From DATGUN01 sp035301285 (lineage in GTDB: Bacteria > Bacillota > Bacilli > Bacillales > Amphibacillaceae), in contig DATGUN010000013.1 of assembly GCA_035301285.1 (NCBI GenBank), positions 1 through 15,819 on the forward strand: a stretch of 15,819 nucleotides of DNA, read 5' to 3'. The position numbers and the translations under genes were made by a program. Positions 1 through 7,226 of the stretch are shown here, in pieces. Below the pieces are notes generated by a model. That model ran no database searches and was not told the origin of the DNA. It was given only the letters and a program-made list of their open reading frames with translations. The number at the start of each line of letters is the position of its first letter. Position 1 is the first letter of the stretch.

Positions 1-535
1 TTGTATACATACAATCCACAAATACAAATGCATAACAGCTTTCTAATGGCCGGGTCTGCCATTCTTCTAAGTCAGGCAATACATTATCGGTAATATCCGA
101 AACCATGTCGTGGGAAACAGAAAAGCCATAGATATCTTCAATCGTCGATGAAATGTCACGTTGTGACATCCCACGAGCATACATGGATATCACTTTATCT
201 TCAATAGCGGAAACATCCTTATGGCGTTTAGGCACTAGCTTTGGATCAAAAGAGCTATCACGGTCTCGAGGAACCTGAATATCCACCTCACCAGAGCTCG
301 TATGAACTGTTTTATTCCCATATCCATTTCGCCTGTTTTTTGTCTTTTTATCTGTTTTATCATTCGAGTCATAACCTAGATGATGTCTCATTTCACCTTT
401 TAGCATGGATTCAAACATAGGACCAAATATGTCCTTTAGGGCATTTTGCATGTCTTCCACGGACTCGGGTTCATATTCTTCTATAATCTTTTTAGCTAGA
501 TCTTCGGAGTTAGGATTTCTTTTAGGGTTTGCCAT
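1..535 (-). CDS. IS256-family (Mutator-type) transposase, N-terminal part
   Basis: An open frame with no stop runs from ATG at 535 to the window edge (178 codons seen; the family is usually about 390-410 residues). It starts MANPKRNPNSEDL and has a GGAGAG ribosome binding site just upstream. Recognisable IS256 features follow in order: a region near residues 35-60 with the GEM-HHLGY motif, an NRRNGYGNKTV motif, a VPRDRDSSFDP motif, a MYARGMSQRDIS stretch resembling a helix-turn-helix, and EEWQTRPLE leading into VFVDCMYT, where the Asp is expected to be the first residue of the DDE catalytic triad. The remaining catalytic residues lie outside. No frameshift or stop is seen, so this copy may be intact. 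Confidence 0.93.
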   Translation of the reverse strand, partial: MANPKRNPNSEDLAKKIIEEYEPESVEDMQNALKDIFGPMFESMLKGEMRHHLGYDSNDKTDKKTKNRRNGYGNKTVHTSSGEVDIQVPRDRDSSFDPKLVPKRHKDVSAIEDKVISMYARGMSQRDISSTIEDIYGFSVSHDMVSDITDNVLPDLEEWQTRPLESCYAFVFVDCMYT

Positions 536-580
536 CAAAATCTCTCCTCTCGTCTATTAATTACATTCTACCAAATAAAA

Positions 581-627
581 AAACTGTGTGAGCAAGAAAC
601 CGTACGCATTTCTTACTTACACAGTTT
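581..627. repeat. 19-bp inverted repeat inside the IS end
   Basis: Arms at 581-599 and 609-627 match at 17 of 19 positions around a 9-nt spacer. It lies between the transposase start and the presumed IS tip. It could hold the terminal sequence recognised by the transposase, or block read-through transcription from outside into the transposase gene. It may also end transcription from tldE, although no T-tract follows on the - strand. Confidence 0.7.
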
Positions 628-716
628 ATATTACACCCCCATTAAAACTCTATCTTTATGAGGTAAACACGGCGCAACTCGATTAGTGTGTTACTTTTTT
701 CAAAATTACCTGATGC

Positions 717-2069
717 TTAATCCACTGCAATCGAAAGCTGTTTCACTTTTAAAGAAGGTGAACCGATATACCCGTTCATACCCATTGGTGAAAACGTCAG
801 ATCATTTCCTACCTGTGTCACATCTTTCAATACATCAAAAAAGTTTCCAGCGACCGTCATAAGGTTGGTCGGGCCCACAATTTTGCCGTCCTTCACATAA
901 AAACCGTCTGCGGCAAGGGAAAAATCTCCCGAAATCGGATCTGCACCCGAATGCATACCTGCGAGATCGGTAATAATCATACCTTCATCCATGGAACCGT
1001 AAAGGGCTTCAAACGAATTTTCTCCCGGGTCCACAAAGAAATTGGACGGACTTACTTGAAGGGCATCTTTATAGGACTGTCTGCCTCCATGACCAGTGGA
1101 AGATACGCCATCTTTTTTCGCTGTCTGCTGATTGTGGAAGAAAGTTGTGAGCTTTCCATGATCGACCACTTTGCATTTACGGGTCGGGACGCCCTCGGCA
1201 TCAAACGTCCTGCTCTCGACACCCTCCGGAAGAAATGGATCATCCATTAATGTGACGATATCTGATGCAATCTGATCATTAAGGTGACCTTTCAAGCGGG
1301 ATTGTTCCTTTTGTACCGCTTCAGCCGAAAATGAAGATGCAAACGTCGCGAGGAACGTTGCCGCCGCATTGTTTTCAAAAACAACCGGGTAATGTTTATT
1401 CGGGTATACCTGTCCACCCAGTGCATCTAATGCCTTTTCTACGGCTTCTTTCGCCAGTTGCTCCGCATCCATTTCTGCAAAGTCTTTACTTATCTTAAAC
1501 TGCATGCCCGATTTCAGTTCACCGTTATCTTCTACAGACACGGATACCAATGCCAAAAGGAAATTATTCCGTTCGCTTAAGGCAAGACCTTTATTATTGT
1601 AGATCCCTTTTTCAAAAGATCGTCTCTCCATCACCGTCATTTCCGTATGACGGACTCTTGGATCGAGTGCATTTGACTTTTCCTCGACACGTTTTAAAAA
1701 GGAAATGATTGCATCAGGCTGCACATCATCCAGTGCATCCGTATATAAGTCCAAAGTTTCATAATGATCACTTCCGGTAAAAAGCTCTTCCGGGTCAGAC
1801 TCCATTAATACCGCATTTTCCTTGGCATTATCCAATAAATAAGGAATTGAATCTTCTTCCAACTTTTCCGTATAGGCATAACCCATTTTTCCATCATAAA
1901 GGCCTCTCAAGGAAACACCGCTAACGGTTGCACTTTCGTAACCATCCACTTCGCCTTCAAAAACCTGACACCTTAGACTGTCTGTTTTCTCATAGTATAA
2001 TTCCATATCGGTAAACCCGTATGTTTCACCTTTTGAAAATAATTGATCTCGAAATGTTGTTAGTTCCAT
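717..2069 (-). CDS. tldE: TldE/PmbA, non-catalytic subunit of TldD/TldE metalloprotease
   Basis: This is a 450-residue protein, the same length as E. coli TldE (PmbA). It has the peptidase U62 fold signature but lacks the HExxxH metal motif present in its neighbour, as expected for TldE. The C-terminal half carries the family's glycine-rich stretches (GHGGRQSYKDALQVSPSNFFVDPG near residues 325-350, and MGMNGYIGSPSLKVKQLSIAVD at the end). In studied bacteria TldE forms a heterodimer with TldD that degrades unfolded peptides and processes RiPP precursors such as microcin B17. The start ATG lies 3 nt after the tldD stop, and its GGGAGG ribosome binding site lies inside the end of tldD, so the two are very probably translationally coupled. 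No RiPP precursor is visible nearby. Function of the pair in this organism is inferred. Confidence 0.93.
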   Translation of the reverse strand: MELTTFRDQLFSKGETYGFTDMELYYEKTDSLRCQVFEGEVDGYESATVSGVSLRGLYDGKMGYAYTEKLEEDSIPYLLDNAKENAVLMESDPEELFTGSDHYETLDLYTDALDDVQPDAIISFLKRVEEKSNALDPRVRHTEMTVMERRSFEKGIYNNKGLALSERNNFLLALVSVSVEDNGELKSGMQFKISKDFAEMDAEQLAKEAVEKALDALGGQVYPNKHYPVVFENNAAATFLATFASSFSAEAVQKEQSRLKGHLNDQIASDIVTLMDDPFLPEGVESRTFDAEGVPTRKCKVVDHGKLTTFFHNQQTAKKDGVSSTGHGGRQSYKDALQVSPSNFFVDPGENSFEALYGSMDEGMIITDLAGMHSGADPISGDFSLAADGFYVKDGKIVGPTNLMTVAGNFFDVLKDVTQVGNDLTFSPMGMNGYIGSPSLKVKQLSIAVD

Positions 2070-2072
2070 CCT

Positions 2073-3464
2073 TTACGCCTCCCTTCCGCCGACGGTGATT
2101 TCACTGACACGTACCATAGGCTGGCCGACATTGACCGGCAGGCTGCCACTTGATGCACCGCACATACCTGCACCATGTCCCAGGTTGTTGCCGACTTGAT
2201 CGATTTTTTGGATTGTTTCAGCACCATTTCCAATCAATGTTGCCCCGCGGATCGGCTTATCAATCTTTCCGTTTTTCACCATATACGCTTCTCCGACCGC
2301 AAAGTTATAATCGGCTGTACCTGGATTCACCGAACCACCACCCATGTATTTGGCGTAAATGCCATATTCCGTATTGGCGATAATGTCTTCTGGTGATTTT
2401 GTACCCGGCGCAATATACGTATTGGTCATCCGGGATGTCGGTGCAAATTTATACGATTCCCTACGACTGGATCCGGTGGATTTTTCGCCCATGCGTCTGC
2501 CATTTAATTTATCTATCATATACCCTTTTAAGATTCCATTTTCTATCAATACGTTTTTGCGTGACTTTTCACCTTCATCATCGATATTAAGAGAACCCCA
2601 TTCATTGGCAATCGTTCCATCATCAATGTATGTAACCAGGTCTGATGCCACTTTTTCACCGACCTTGCCGGCGAAAACAGAATTATTTTTGGCTATGGCC
2701 GTGGCCTCAAGTCCATGACCGCACGCTTCATGGAAAATCACCCCGCCGAATTCATTATCGATAATGACCGGAAACTTCCCACTCGGTGCCGGATCGGCAT
2801 GTAACATCGTTTTCGCTATCCGGGCCGATTCTTTTGCATAATGTTCAAGGTCCAGATTTTCAATAAATTCAAACCCCTGATGTGCCCCTGGTCCATAATA
2901 ACCAGTCTGCATATCCGAGCCATCCGATGCAATGGACATAATCGCCATTCGACTATAGACACGCTGGTCTTCCGCAAACGTTCCTTCCGAATTGGCAATC
3001 AAGACATTTTGTTCCTCATCGTTCAATCGTATAATGACTTGAGAAATGGAGGAATCATAATTTCTGGCAATCTCATCCGCTTTTTTCATAACCGCTAATT
3101 TACGTGTTTTCTCCACCTTGTTAGGCATGATTTGAATCGGATTGATCGTTTGGATAGATGACTTCATAAGCGGAATAACCCTTGTATGGTTACCGTTATC
3201 AGACTGGATTGCCCTTGCGGCTGTATGTGCCGCTTTTAACAACCCCTCTTTTGATGCGTCGTTTGTATATGCGTATACGCTATGAACCCCTTTGAAAACC
3301 CGGATACCAACTCCAAAATCCCTGCCAGTCAAACTTTTTTCCAATCGGGTACTTTGCAGAGTCATATTGTTCGTCAACCTGTCTTCTACAAAGACTTCCG
3401 AAAAATCGCCGCCTGTTTCCAGGGCAGCCTGTAATACATCTTCAATAATTGATTTTTGAAGCAT
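2073..3464 (-). CDS. tldD: TldD, zinc metalloprotease subunit
   Basis: The protein of 463 residues starts at MLQKSIIEDVLQ. The reading frame is open further upstream (to 3647), but AAGGAGG lies 7 nt before the ATG at 3464 and the extra residues do not resemble the family. The zinc-binding motif HEACGH is at about residues 245-250, inside the family stretch GGVIFHEACGHGLEATA. The conserved C-terminal block is GAGMCGASSG with Cys435, followed by SLPVNVGQP and ITVGG; in E. coli TldD a Cys in this block is also a zinc ligand. TldD cleaves peptides inside the TldD/TldE heterodimer in the cytoplasm. It is the first gene of the operon with tldE, probably driven by a promoter at about 3495-3523. Nothing looks truncated or broken. 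Confidence 0.95.
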   Translation of the reverse strand: MLQKSIIEDVLQAALETGGDFSEVFVEDRLTNNMTLQSTRLEKSLTGRDFGVGIRVFKGVHSVYAYTNDASKEGLLKAAHTAARAIQSDNGNHTRVIPLMKSSIQTINPIQIMPNKVEKTRKLAVMKKADEIARNYDSSISQVIIRLNDEEQNVLIANSEGTFAEDQRVYSRMAIMSIASDGSDMQTGYYGPGAHQGFEFIENLDLEHYAKESARIAKTMLHADPAPSGKFPVIIDNEFGGVIFHEACGHGLEATAIAKNNSVFAGKVGEKVASDLVTYIDDGTIANEWGSLNIDDEGEKSRKNVLIENGILKGYMIDKLNGRRMGEKSTGSSRRESYKFAPTSRMTNTYIAPGTKSPEDIIANTEYGIYAKYMGGGSVNPGTADYNFAVGEAYMVKNGKIDKPIRGATLIGNGAETIQKIDQVGNNLGHGAGMCGASSGSLPVNVGQPMVRVSEITVGGREA

Positions 3465-3494
3465 TTTCGACCTCCTTTTTGTATACTTACCTCT

Positions 3495-3523
3495 ATTATA
3501 CACTATTTTTATGTCACCGCTTC
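3495..3523 (-). promoter_or_regulatory. Candidate promoter of tldD-tldE
   Basis: On the - strand a perfect TATAAT (3495-3500) lies 31 bp upstream of the tldD ATG. The hexamer 17 bp further upstream (3518-3523, GAAGCG) is a poor -35, so the site is supported mainly by the -10. Confidence 0.45.
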
Positions 3524-3586
3524 CATTTCTGGAAGGGTTTTTGTTCAGACTTGGGTATGAGATACCTTTTACATTACGATCCAGCC

Positions 3587-3623
3587 AAAAAAACACCGAG
3601 TGAAAATATATCACCCGATGTTT
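3587..3623 (-). terminator. Rho-independent terminator after the PfpI-family gene
   Basis: On the - strand, arms at 3611-3623 and 3591-3603 form a 13-bp stem (pairing AAACATCGGGTGA with its near complement) around a 7-nt loop, followed by a run of T. It lies 33 bp after the PfpI-family stop and upstream of the tldD promoter, so it separates the two units. Confidence 0.9.
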
Positions 3624-3655
3624 AAAATTTATATGAAAAGAGGTCATTTAATGTG

Positions 3656-4156
3656 TTACCCTTCAAGCAGCTTCAATGCCTCACGATTGAAAGCTGGGAT
3701 ATCATCTGGTTGTCTGCTTGTAACAAGTTGGTTGTTGCATACAGCAACCTCTTCATCCACTACATTCGCTTTAGCATATTCCATATCCACACGGATGGAT
3801 TTGTAGCCTGTTGCCTTACGTCCTTCAAGCGATTTTGCCGTAATCAATAGCTGTGGACCATGACAGATGGCAAACACTGGTTTTTTCACATTCATGAAGT
3901 GTTTAGCAAATGCGACAAACCGATCATCTGCCCTAAGTTGATCCGGTGAAAATCCACCCGGAATGAATAGAGCATCATAATCATCCGGATTAGCGTCATC
4001 GATTCCCACATCAGCCGTAACCGTTACCTCATTGGCTGCTCCTGTTAATTTATTTCCTTTTTCTTTTTCAATCACAACGACTTTATGGCCAGCGTCCGTG
4101 AAAGCTTTAGCTGGCTCATTATATTCAGAGTCCTCAAACAGCCTTTTCAAAATCAA
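3656..4156 (-). CDS. DJ-1/PfpI family protein (general stress protein 18/YraA-like), N-terminus abnormal
   Basis: The frame encodes 166 residues from a TTG at 4156. The family nucleophile elbow is FAICHGPQ, with Cys98 followed by His99, and the partner Glu lies in the FEDSEY stretch near residue 8. IPGGFSPDQLRADDRF and LVTSRQPDD are further conserved blocks of the YraA/YfkM group, which is linked to stress and protein or glyoxal repair in Bacillus. Relatives begin with a short M-x-KK-IAVL strand before the FED motif. Here that strand reads as DIANLILKR in frame, but there is no ATG before it, a stop codon sits shortly upstream, and the TTG has no good ribosome binding site. The gene may be decapitated or frameshifted at its 5' end, or start at TTG with weak expression. 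The catalytic part is intact. Confidence 0.85.
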   Translation of the reverse strand: MILKRLFEDSEYNEPAKAFTDAGHKVVVIEKEKGNKLTGAANEVTVTADVGIDDANPDDYDALFIPGGFSPDQLRADDRFVAFAKHFMNVKKPVFAICHGPQLLITAKSLEGRKATGYKSIRVDMEYAKANVVDEEVAVCNNQLVTSRQPDDIPAFNREALKLLEG

Positions 4157-4212
4157 ATTGGCGATATCATTCCATTATGAACAAAACGGTTTCTTTTTGC
4201 AGCAGAATCGGG

Positions 4213-4242
4213 TATACTTACAGTAGAAAATCATAATATAAT
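4213..4242 (+). promoter_or_regulatory. Candidate promoter of antisense antitoxin RNA
   Basis: Two -10-like hexamers lie here on the + strand: TATACT (4213-4218) and TATAAT (4237-4242). They point towards the 3' end of the toxin gene. The -35 regions are weak (TATACT itself could act as a poor -35 for the second). Location and direction fit the antitoxin promoter of convergent type I systems. Confidence 0.4.
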
Positions 4243-4276
4243 TAAAAGACCGCCCATGCTAAGACATGAACGGTCT
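4241..4276 (-). terminator. Terminator of the toxin mRNA
   Basis: On the - strand, arms 4265-4276 and 4247-4258 form a 12-bp stem with two G·U pairs, a 6-nt loop, and a following TTTTAATTATATT tract. It is about 80 bp after the toxin stop, giving a toxin transcript of about 260 nt when combined with the promoter at 4507-4535. Confidence 0.85.
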
Positions 4277-4364
4277 AGCGTGTCATAGCCCTTCAAGGGG
4301 GCGACCCGCAATCAGATGAAGATAATCACCCTATTGCTTGTCAGGCTGAAGGGTGGTTATTTTC
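4249..4364 (+). ncRNA. Candidate antisense antitoxin RNA of the type I system
   Basis: An RNA from the promoter at 4213-4242 to the hairpin at 4318-4364 would be fully complementary to the 3' untranslated region and last codons of the toxin mRNA. This is the arrangement of TxpA/RatA and BsrG/SR4 in Bacillus subtilis, where the overlapping antisense RNA blocks translation or triggers decay of the toxin mRNA. The 5' end is uncertain by about 25 nt, and expression is inferred from layout only. Confidence 0.5.
4318..4364 (+). terminator. Long hairpin at the toxin stop codon, probable terminator of the antitoxin RNA
   Basis: Arms 4318-4332 and 4350-4364 form a 15-bp stem with two G·U pairs and a 17-nt loop. 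The right arm ends GGTTATTTTC and is followed by GTTCT, so a shorter stem (4324-4332 with 4350-4358) would be followed by a U-rich ATTTTCGTT tract. A GGTGGTTATTTT hairpin directly after the stop codon is, from memory, common in loci of this holin-like toxin family. Confidence 0.6.
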
Positions 4365-4434
4365 GTTCTGACAGGATGGACACCATCAATGCTCCAAATG
4401 TGAGCATGATCAAAAGTGACTCAAACACTGTCAT
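4357..4434 (-). CDS. Putative holin-like type I toxin (25 residues)
   Basis: The short frame MTVFESLLIMLTFGALMVSILSERK begins with the MTVF(E/Q) signature of the holin-like toxin family (Hol_Tox), followed by one hydrophobic membrane segment (about residues 6-21) and a charged C-terminus. These peptides insert in the membrane and are controlled by antisense RNA. GGAGG lies 8 nt before the ATG at 4434; another ATG two codons upstream is too close to the ribosome binding site. It has its own promoter (4507-4535), its own terminator (4241-4276) and a candidate convergent antitoxin RNA (4249-4364), so it is a complete stand-alone locus. It is too short for ordinary gene finding. Toxicity is inferred from family resemblance; a short integral membrane protein of another kind is the alternative. 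Confidence 0.83.
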   Translation of the reverse strand: MTVFESLLIMLTFGALMVSILSERK

Positions 4435-4506
4435 AGGCATCACCTCCCTTCCCCTACAGGAAAGAAAGCGAGCCACCACCCACGAAAGCCTTATCACACT
4501 ATTTTC

Positions 4507-4535
4507 ACTATACCACATCAGAACTTATGTTTCTA
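4507..4535 (-). promoter_or_regulatory. Promoter of the toxin gene
   Basis: On the - strand, TAGAAA (4530-4535) and TATAGT (4507-4512) are separated by 17 bp. Transcription would start near 4500, leaving a leader of about 65 nt before the toxin ATG. The leader contains GGGTGGT, complementary to a segment just after the toxin stop codon. Confidence 0.6.
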
Positions 4536-4590
4536 TAGCACTTTATACCTTAAAAAAGAAATGCACGTCATCGGAGCCTATTTGGGTTAA

Positions 4591-6039
4591 TCATTCAGTT
4601 TTAACGCTGTCCTCTCGTTTTTCCGGAAATAATAAACTGAACACAACTCCGAAAATCAAGGCGATGAAAAAGGTCGTGAATCTGGCACTGATAATGTCAT
4701 CCAATGGTGAGTTAATCCATATCAAGGTTCCTACAAGCCCTGATAAAACGGTCGCAATCACGCCTATTCCGGAATAGCGTTTCCAAAAAAACGTCAATAA
4801 AACTGCCACCGATAGTGTTGATCCAACACCAGCCCAGGCCCATCCGACAACCGTCAGGACAAGATTTTTCGATAATATAGCCATCAACAATGCAGCTATA
4901 CCAGTCACAACGATAACAATTCGTGAAACAAGGACCCACCCCGATTCACTGAGCTTTATATTAAAGCTTTTATTCATCAAGTCTTCACCGATCGAGCTGG
5001 AAACAACGATGATCTGCGATGTTGCGGTTGTAATCATTGCAGCCAAGATCCCCGATATCATGATGCCTGCAATCCATGGCGGTGTTAAGTCCATGATCAT
5101 TGTTGGGAGAACGATTTCCTCATCAGCGAAGTCAGCTACATTATACATGCCTATTGCAGCCAGACCTATGAAAAACGCGCCGAAAAAGGCGATGAAGGTC
5201 CACACGATTCCCGTAATGCTAGCGGTCCGAGCTTCCTTTTCATTCCGGAGTGCCATGAACCTGGAAGTGAGTTGTGGCTGACCCCCGAGATATCCGAAAA
5301 AGTAGGAAAAATTATTGAAAAACAAAGCACCAAAAGAAAAACCGACCACGCCACCGGTCCAGGAGTCTACATGATTGCCCGCTACCTGCATTTCCGCACT
5401 GAGCGATATATCATTCACTCCCAAATAAATGAATGCAACAATCGGCATAATCCCGAGTACAATCAACATCATCACACTTTGGACCATATCCGTCCATACG
5501 ACCGATATGAAACCACCCGCAAGTGCAATGGCGATAACGACAATCGTTGAAATGACAATACCTGTCGTCGGTGTTAAATCGAATATTGTTTTAAACGTTT
5601 TTCCAACACCATCATATTGAGCACCTACATAGAAGATGAAAAAAATCAAGATCAAAATGGTTGTGAAAATACGGATATACACCCCATGATTCGGAAATCG
5701 AGCGGCCAAATAGTCTGTCAATGTAAGGACTTTATGTTTATCCGTTTCAATCATGAATTTTTTGGCTAGAACAAGCCAAGTGAAACTAATCCCCAAAACC
5801 ATACCTACAATGGTCCAGATAGCGGATAAACCTGTTAAAAATGTAAACCCGGTAAAGCCCAATATCAACCATGATGATTCACTCGTTGCGCGCTCTGAAA
5901 AGGCAAGCGCCCATCCCGGTAATCGTTTTCCGCCTAATATGAACTCGGACCGGTTCATTTTTCGCCTGCTGAAAAATAGACCGACACCTACGATCAGCAA
6001 AAAGTACAACACCATCTCGATAATTAAAACCGTTTGCAA
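4591..6039 (-). CDS. Sodium:solute symporter (SSF family, PutP/proline-type)
   Basis: The protein has about 482 residues and around 12-13 hydrophobic segments, beginning with LIIEMVLYFLLIVGVGLFF. SSF features include the LGGKRLPGWALAFSERATSESSWLILG block near the N-terminus, an FNNFSYFFGYLGGQPQLTSRFMA stretch mid-protein, and SGILAAMITTATSQIIVVSS, where two Thr correspond to the Ser-Thr pair of the Na2 sodium site of E. coli PutP. It would import proline or a related solute with sodium, useful for osmoprotection or nutrition; the substrate is inferred. Start choice: an ATG at 6054 has no ribosome binding site and itself overlaps GGAGGG, which is spaced 8 nt before the TTG at 6039, so TTG is preferred. 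No put catabolic genes are adjacent. Confidence 0.92.
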   Translation of the reverse strand: MQTVLIIEMVLYFLLIVGVGLFFSRRKMNRSEFILGGKRLPGWALAFSERATSESSWLILGFTGFTFLTGLSAIWTIVGMVLGISFTWLVLAKKFMIETDKHKVLTLTDYLAARFPNHGVYIRIFTTILILIFFIFYVGAQYDGVGKTFKTIFDLTPTTGIVISTIVVIAIALAGGFISVVWTDMVQSVMMLIVLGIMPIVAFIYLGVNDISLSAEMQVAGNHVDSWTGGVVGFSFGALFFNNFSYFFGYLGGQPQLTSRFMALRNEKEARTASITGIVWTFIAFFGAFFIGLAAIGMYNVADFADEEIVLPTMIMDLTPPWIAGIMISGILAAMITTATSQIIVVSSSIGEDLMNKSFNIKLSESGWVLVSRIVIVVTGIAALLMAILSKNLVLTVVGWAWAGVGSTLSVAVLLTFFWKRYSGIGVIATVLSGLVGTLIWINSPLDDIISARFTTFFIALIFGVVFSLLFPEKREDSVKTE

Positions 6040-6054
6040 TGTGTCTCCCTCCAT

Positions 6055-6309
6055 ATTTATTGATGGATGATCGTATTAAAAATATTTCAGATCAAGGTGT
6101 GCCTGTTTGTACCCATGATCCAACCGAAGTCTGTTTTCTCATGCATCCCCCCTTGCATGAGGACAATGAAATGATTATTCAAATAAATAAATTGATATAA
6201 ATAAAGAACAAGCCCTCTATGACCAATTTATGCAAAGGAACCATCAATCATTCGCTGTCGTTCCATCCTCTTAAGACAAATCACAAAAGATTAGCTTAAA
6301 AAAGTGCAT
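6055..6309 (-). other. Upstream region of the symporter with an 8-bp palindrome
   Basis: No gene of normal size is seen here. Perfect 8-bp arms CTCATGCA (6138-6145) and TGCATGAG (6154-6161) flank an 8-nt C/T-rich centre. No T-tract follows on either strand, so this is not a terminator and may be an operator. On the - strand its centre reads as a run of G just before ATG codons that open frames of only 16-19 codons. An AT-rich stretch at about 6180-6210 could hold the symporter promoter, but no convincing -35/-10 pair was found. Confidence 0.4.
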
Positions 6310-6356
6310 AAAAAAAACACTCCCGAAATGAGTTGTTCACTCTCATTCCAGAAGTG
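6310..6356 (-). terminator. Rho-independent terminator of the lipoprotein gene
   Basis: On the - strand, arms 6342-6356 and 6318-6332 form a 15-bp stem with three G·U pairs and a 9-nt loop, directly followed by eight T. It lies just after the lipoprotein stop codon at 6378. Confidence 0.93.
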
Positions 6357-6377
6357 CAATATATTGAATGATTCACT

Positions 6378-7226
6378 TTAAAATCCCATATCACCTTGGT
6401 CGACCGCTTCGTCTTCAACATCATCCGGTACTTCAATGTCATCTACACCGTTTATGTTGGAATACTCGGATTCCACACTCTGGCTGATATCCATTTTTTC
6501 ACCAGCCATTTCCATCGTCATATCCATATCTACATTGTATGTCTTCATGTCATACGTTTCTTTATCGATACCGATTTCCATGTCCATGCTGTTGATTTCC
6601 ATATTATCAAGCATTTCTTGTTCATCGGCACCCAAATCACCAAGCATGTCATCAGACAGATTTTCCTCAATCAATTTATCAAAAAGCTCGTCAAAGTCGC
6701 CATCTTCTGCCTTCAATTTAAACACATAGCCATCATCAGTTTCATCAAATGACAAATCATCGACATAGTCTTCAAACATTTCGATTTGATCGGCAGGATC
6801 TGGTTGTTGGCCAGCCAACTCTTCAACCATATCCATTTCGGCACCGTCCATCTTTACCCAGCCGCCCATCATTTCGTTATACATATAAATCGTGTCATCT
6901 ACCATATAGATTTCCATATCCATGTCTTGTTCTAGACCGGCTAAAGCTGAATCATCATCGTCACCACCACCCATGGAAGTCGTACCATCCATGTGCATAG
7001 CGAGGGGATCAAGGGTTATCTCCATATCATATGAACTATCCACCTGTATGGAGCCCTCATCGCCTAAATCCATATTCTGTGTCATATCCATTGTTGCTTC
7101 CGCACTTTCCATTTCCTCTGCGGCATCCATCGCATTCGAGTATACTTCTTCTGCCGATTCACTGCCACATGCTGCTAGAACAAGTGATATCAAACCCATC
7201 ACAAGTATAAGATACCATTTCTTCAA
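6378..7226 (-). CDS. Acidic, methionine-rich lipoprotein (DUF6612-like)
   Basis: The protein has 282 residues and starts at TTG 7226, with GGAAG 6 nt upstream. The signal peptide MKKWYLILVMGLISLVLAAC ends in a lipobox (LAAC) with lipidated Cys20, so it is anchored to the outer face of the membrane. The mature part is extremely acidic (about 82 Asp/Glu against about 10 Lys and no Arg) and contains 33 Met, many in M-x-M form such as MDMEIYM and VDMDMTMEM. The overall pattern (lipobox, then alternating strands with EIYMVDDTIYMYN and GGWVKMD) resembles the Bacillus lipoproteins grouped under DUF6612 and loosely the LppX/LolA-type fold. That assignment is from pattern memory. It is monocistronic, with its own terminator. 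Its function is unknown; extracytoplasmic binding is the likely kind of role. Confidence 0.85.
   Translation of the reverse strand: MKKWYLILVMGLISLVLAACGSESAEEVYSNAMDAAEEMESAEATMDMTQNMDLGDEGSIQVDSSYDMEITLDPLAMHMDGTTSMGGGDDDDSALAGLEQDMDMEIYMVDDTIYMYNEMMGGWVKMDGAEMDMVEELAGQQPDPADQIEMFEDYVDDLSFDETDDGYVFKLKAEDGDFDELFDKLIEENLSDDMLGDLGADEQEMLDNMEINSMDMEIGIDKETYDMKTYNVDMDMTMEMAGEKMDISQSVESEYSNINGVDDIEVPDDVEDEAVDQGDMGF

Larger units (their letters stand above)
1..640 (-). mobile_element. Partial IS256-family insertion sequence (5' end)
   Basis: The left edge carries the upstream end of an insertion sequence whose transposase runs leftwards out of the window. Upstream of the transposase start lies a strong inverted repeat (581-599 with 609-627) and then a GTGTAAT-type sequence ending in a run of C on the + strand near 640. 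IS256 elements have terminal inverted repeats of about 25 bp and make 8-9 bp target duplications. The outer end near 636-640 is inferred, because the other end of the element lies outside the window and the duplication cannot be checked. It sits about 80 bp downstream of the tldE stop codon, so it does not interrupt a recognisable gene. Confidence 0.6.

Noticed and set aside
3465..3647. N-terminal extension of TldD
   Set aside because: The upstream open frame contains the promoter -10 and the terminator of the next gene, has no ribosome binding site, and does not resemble TldD proteins.
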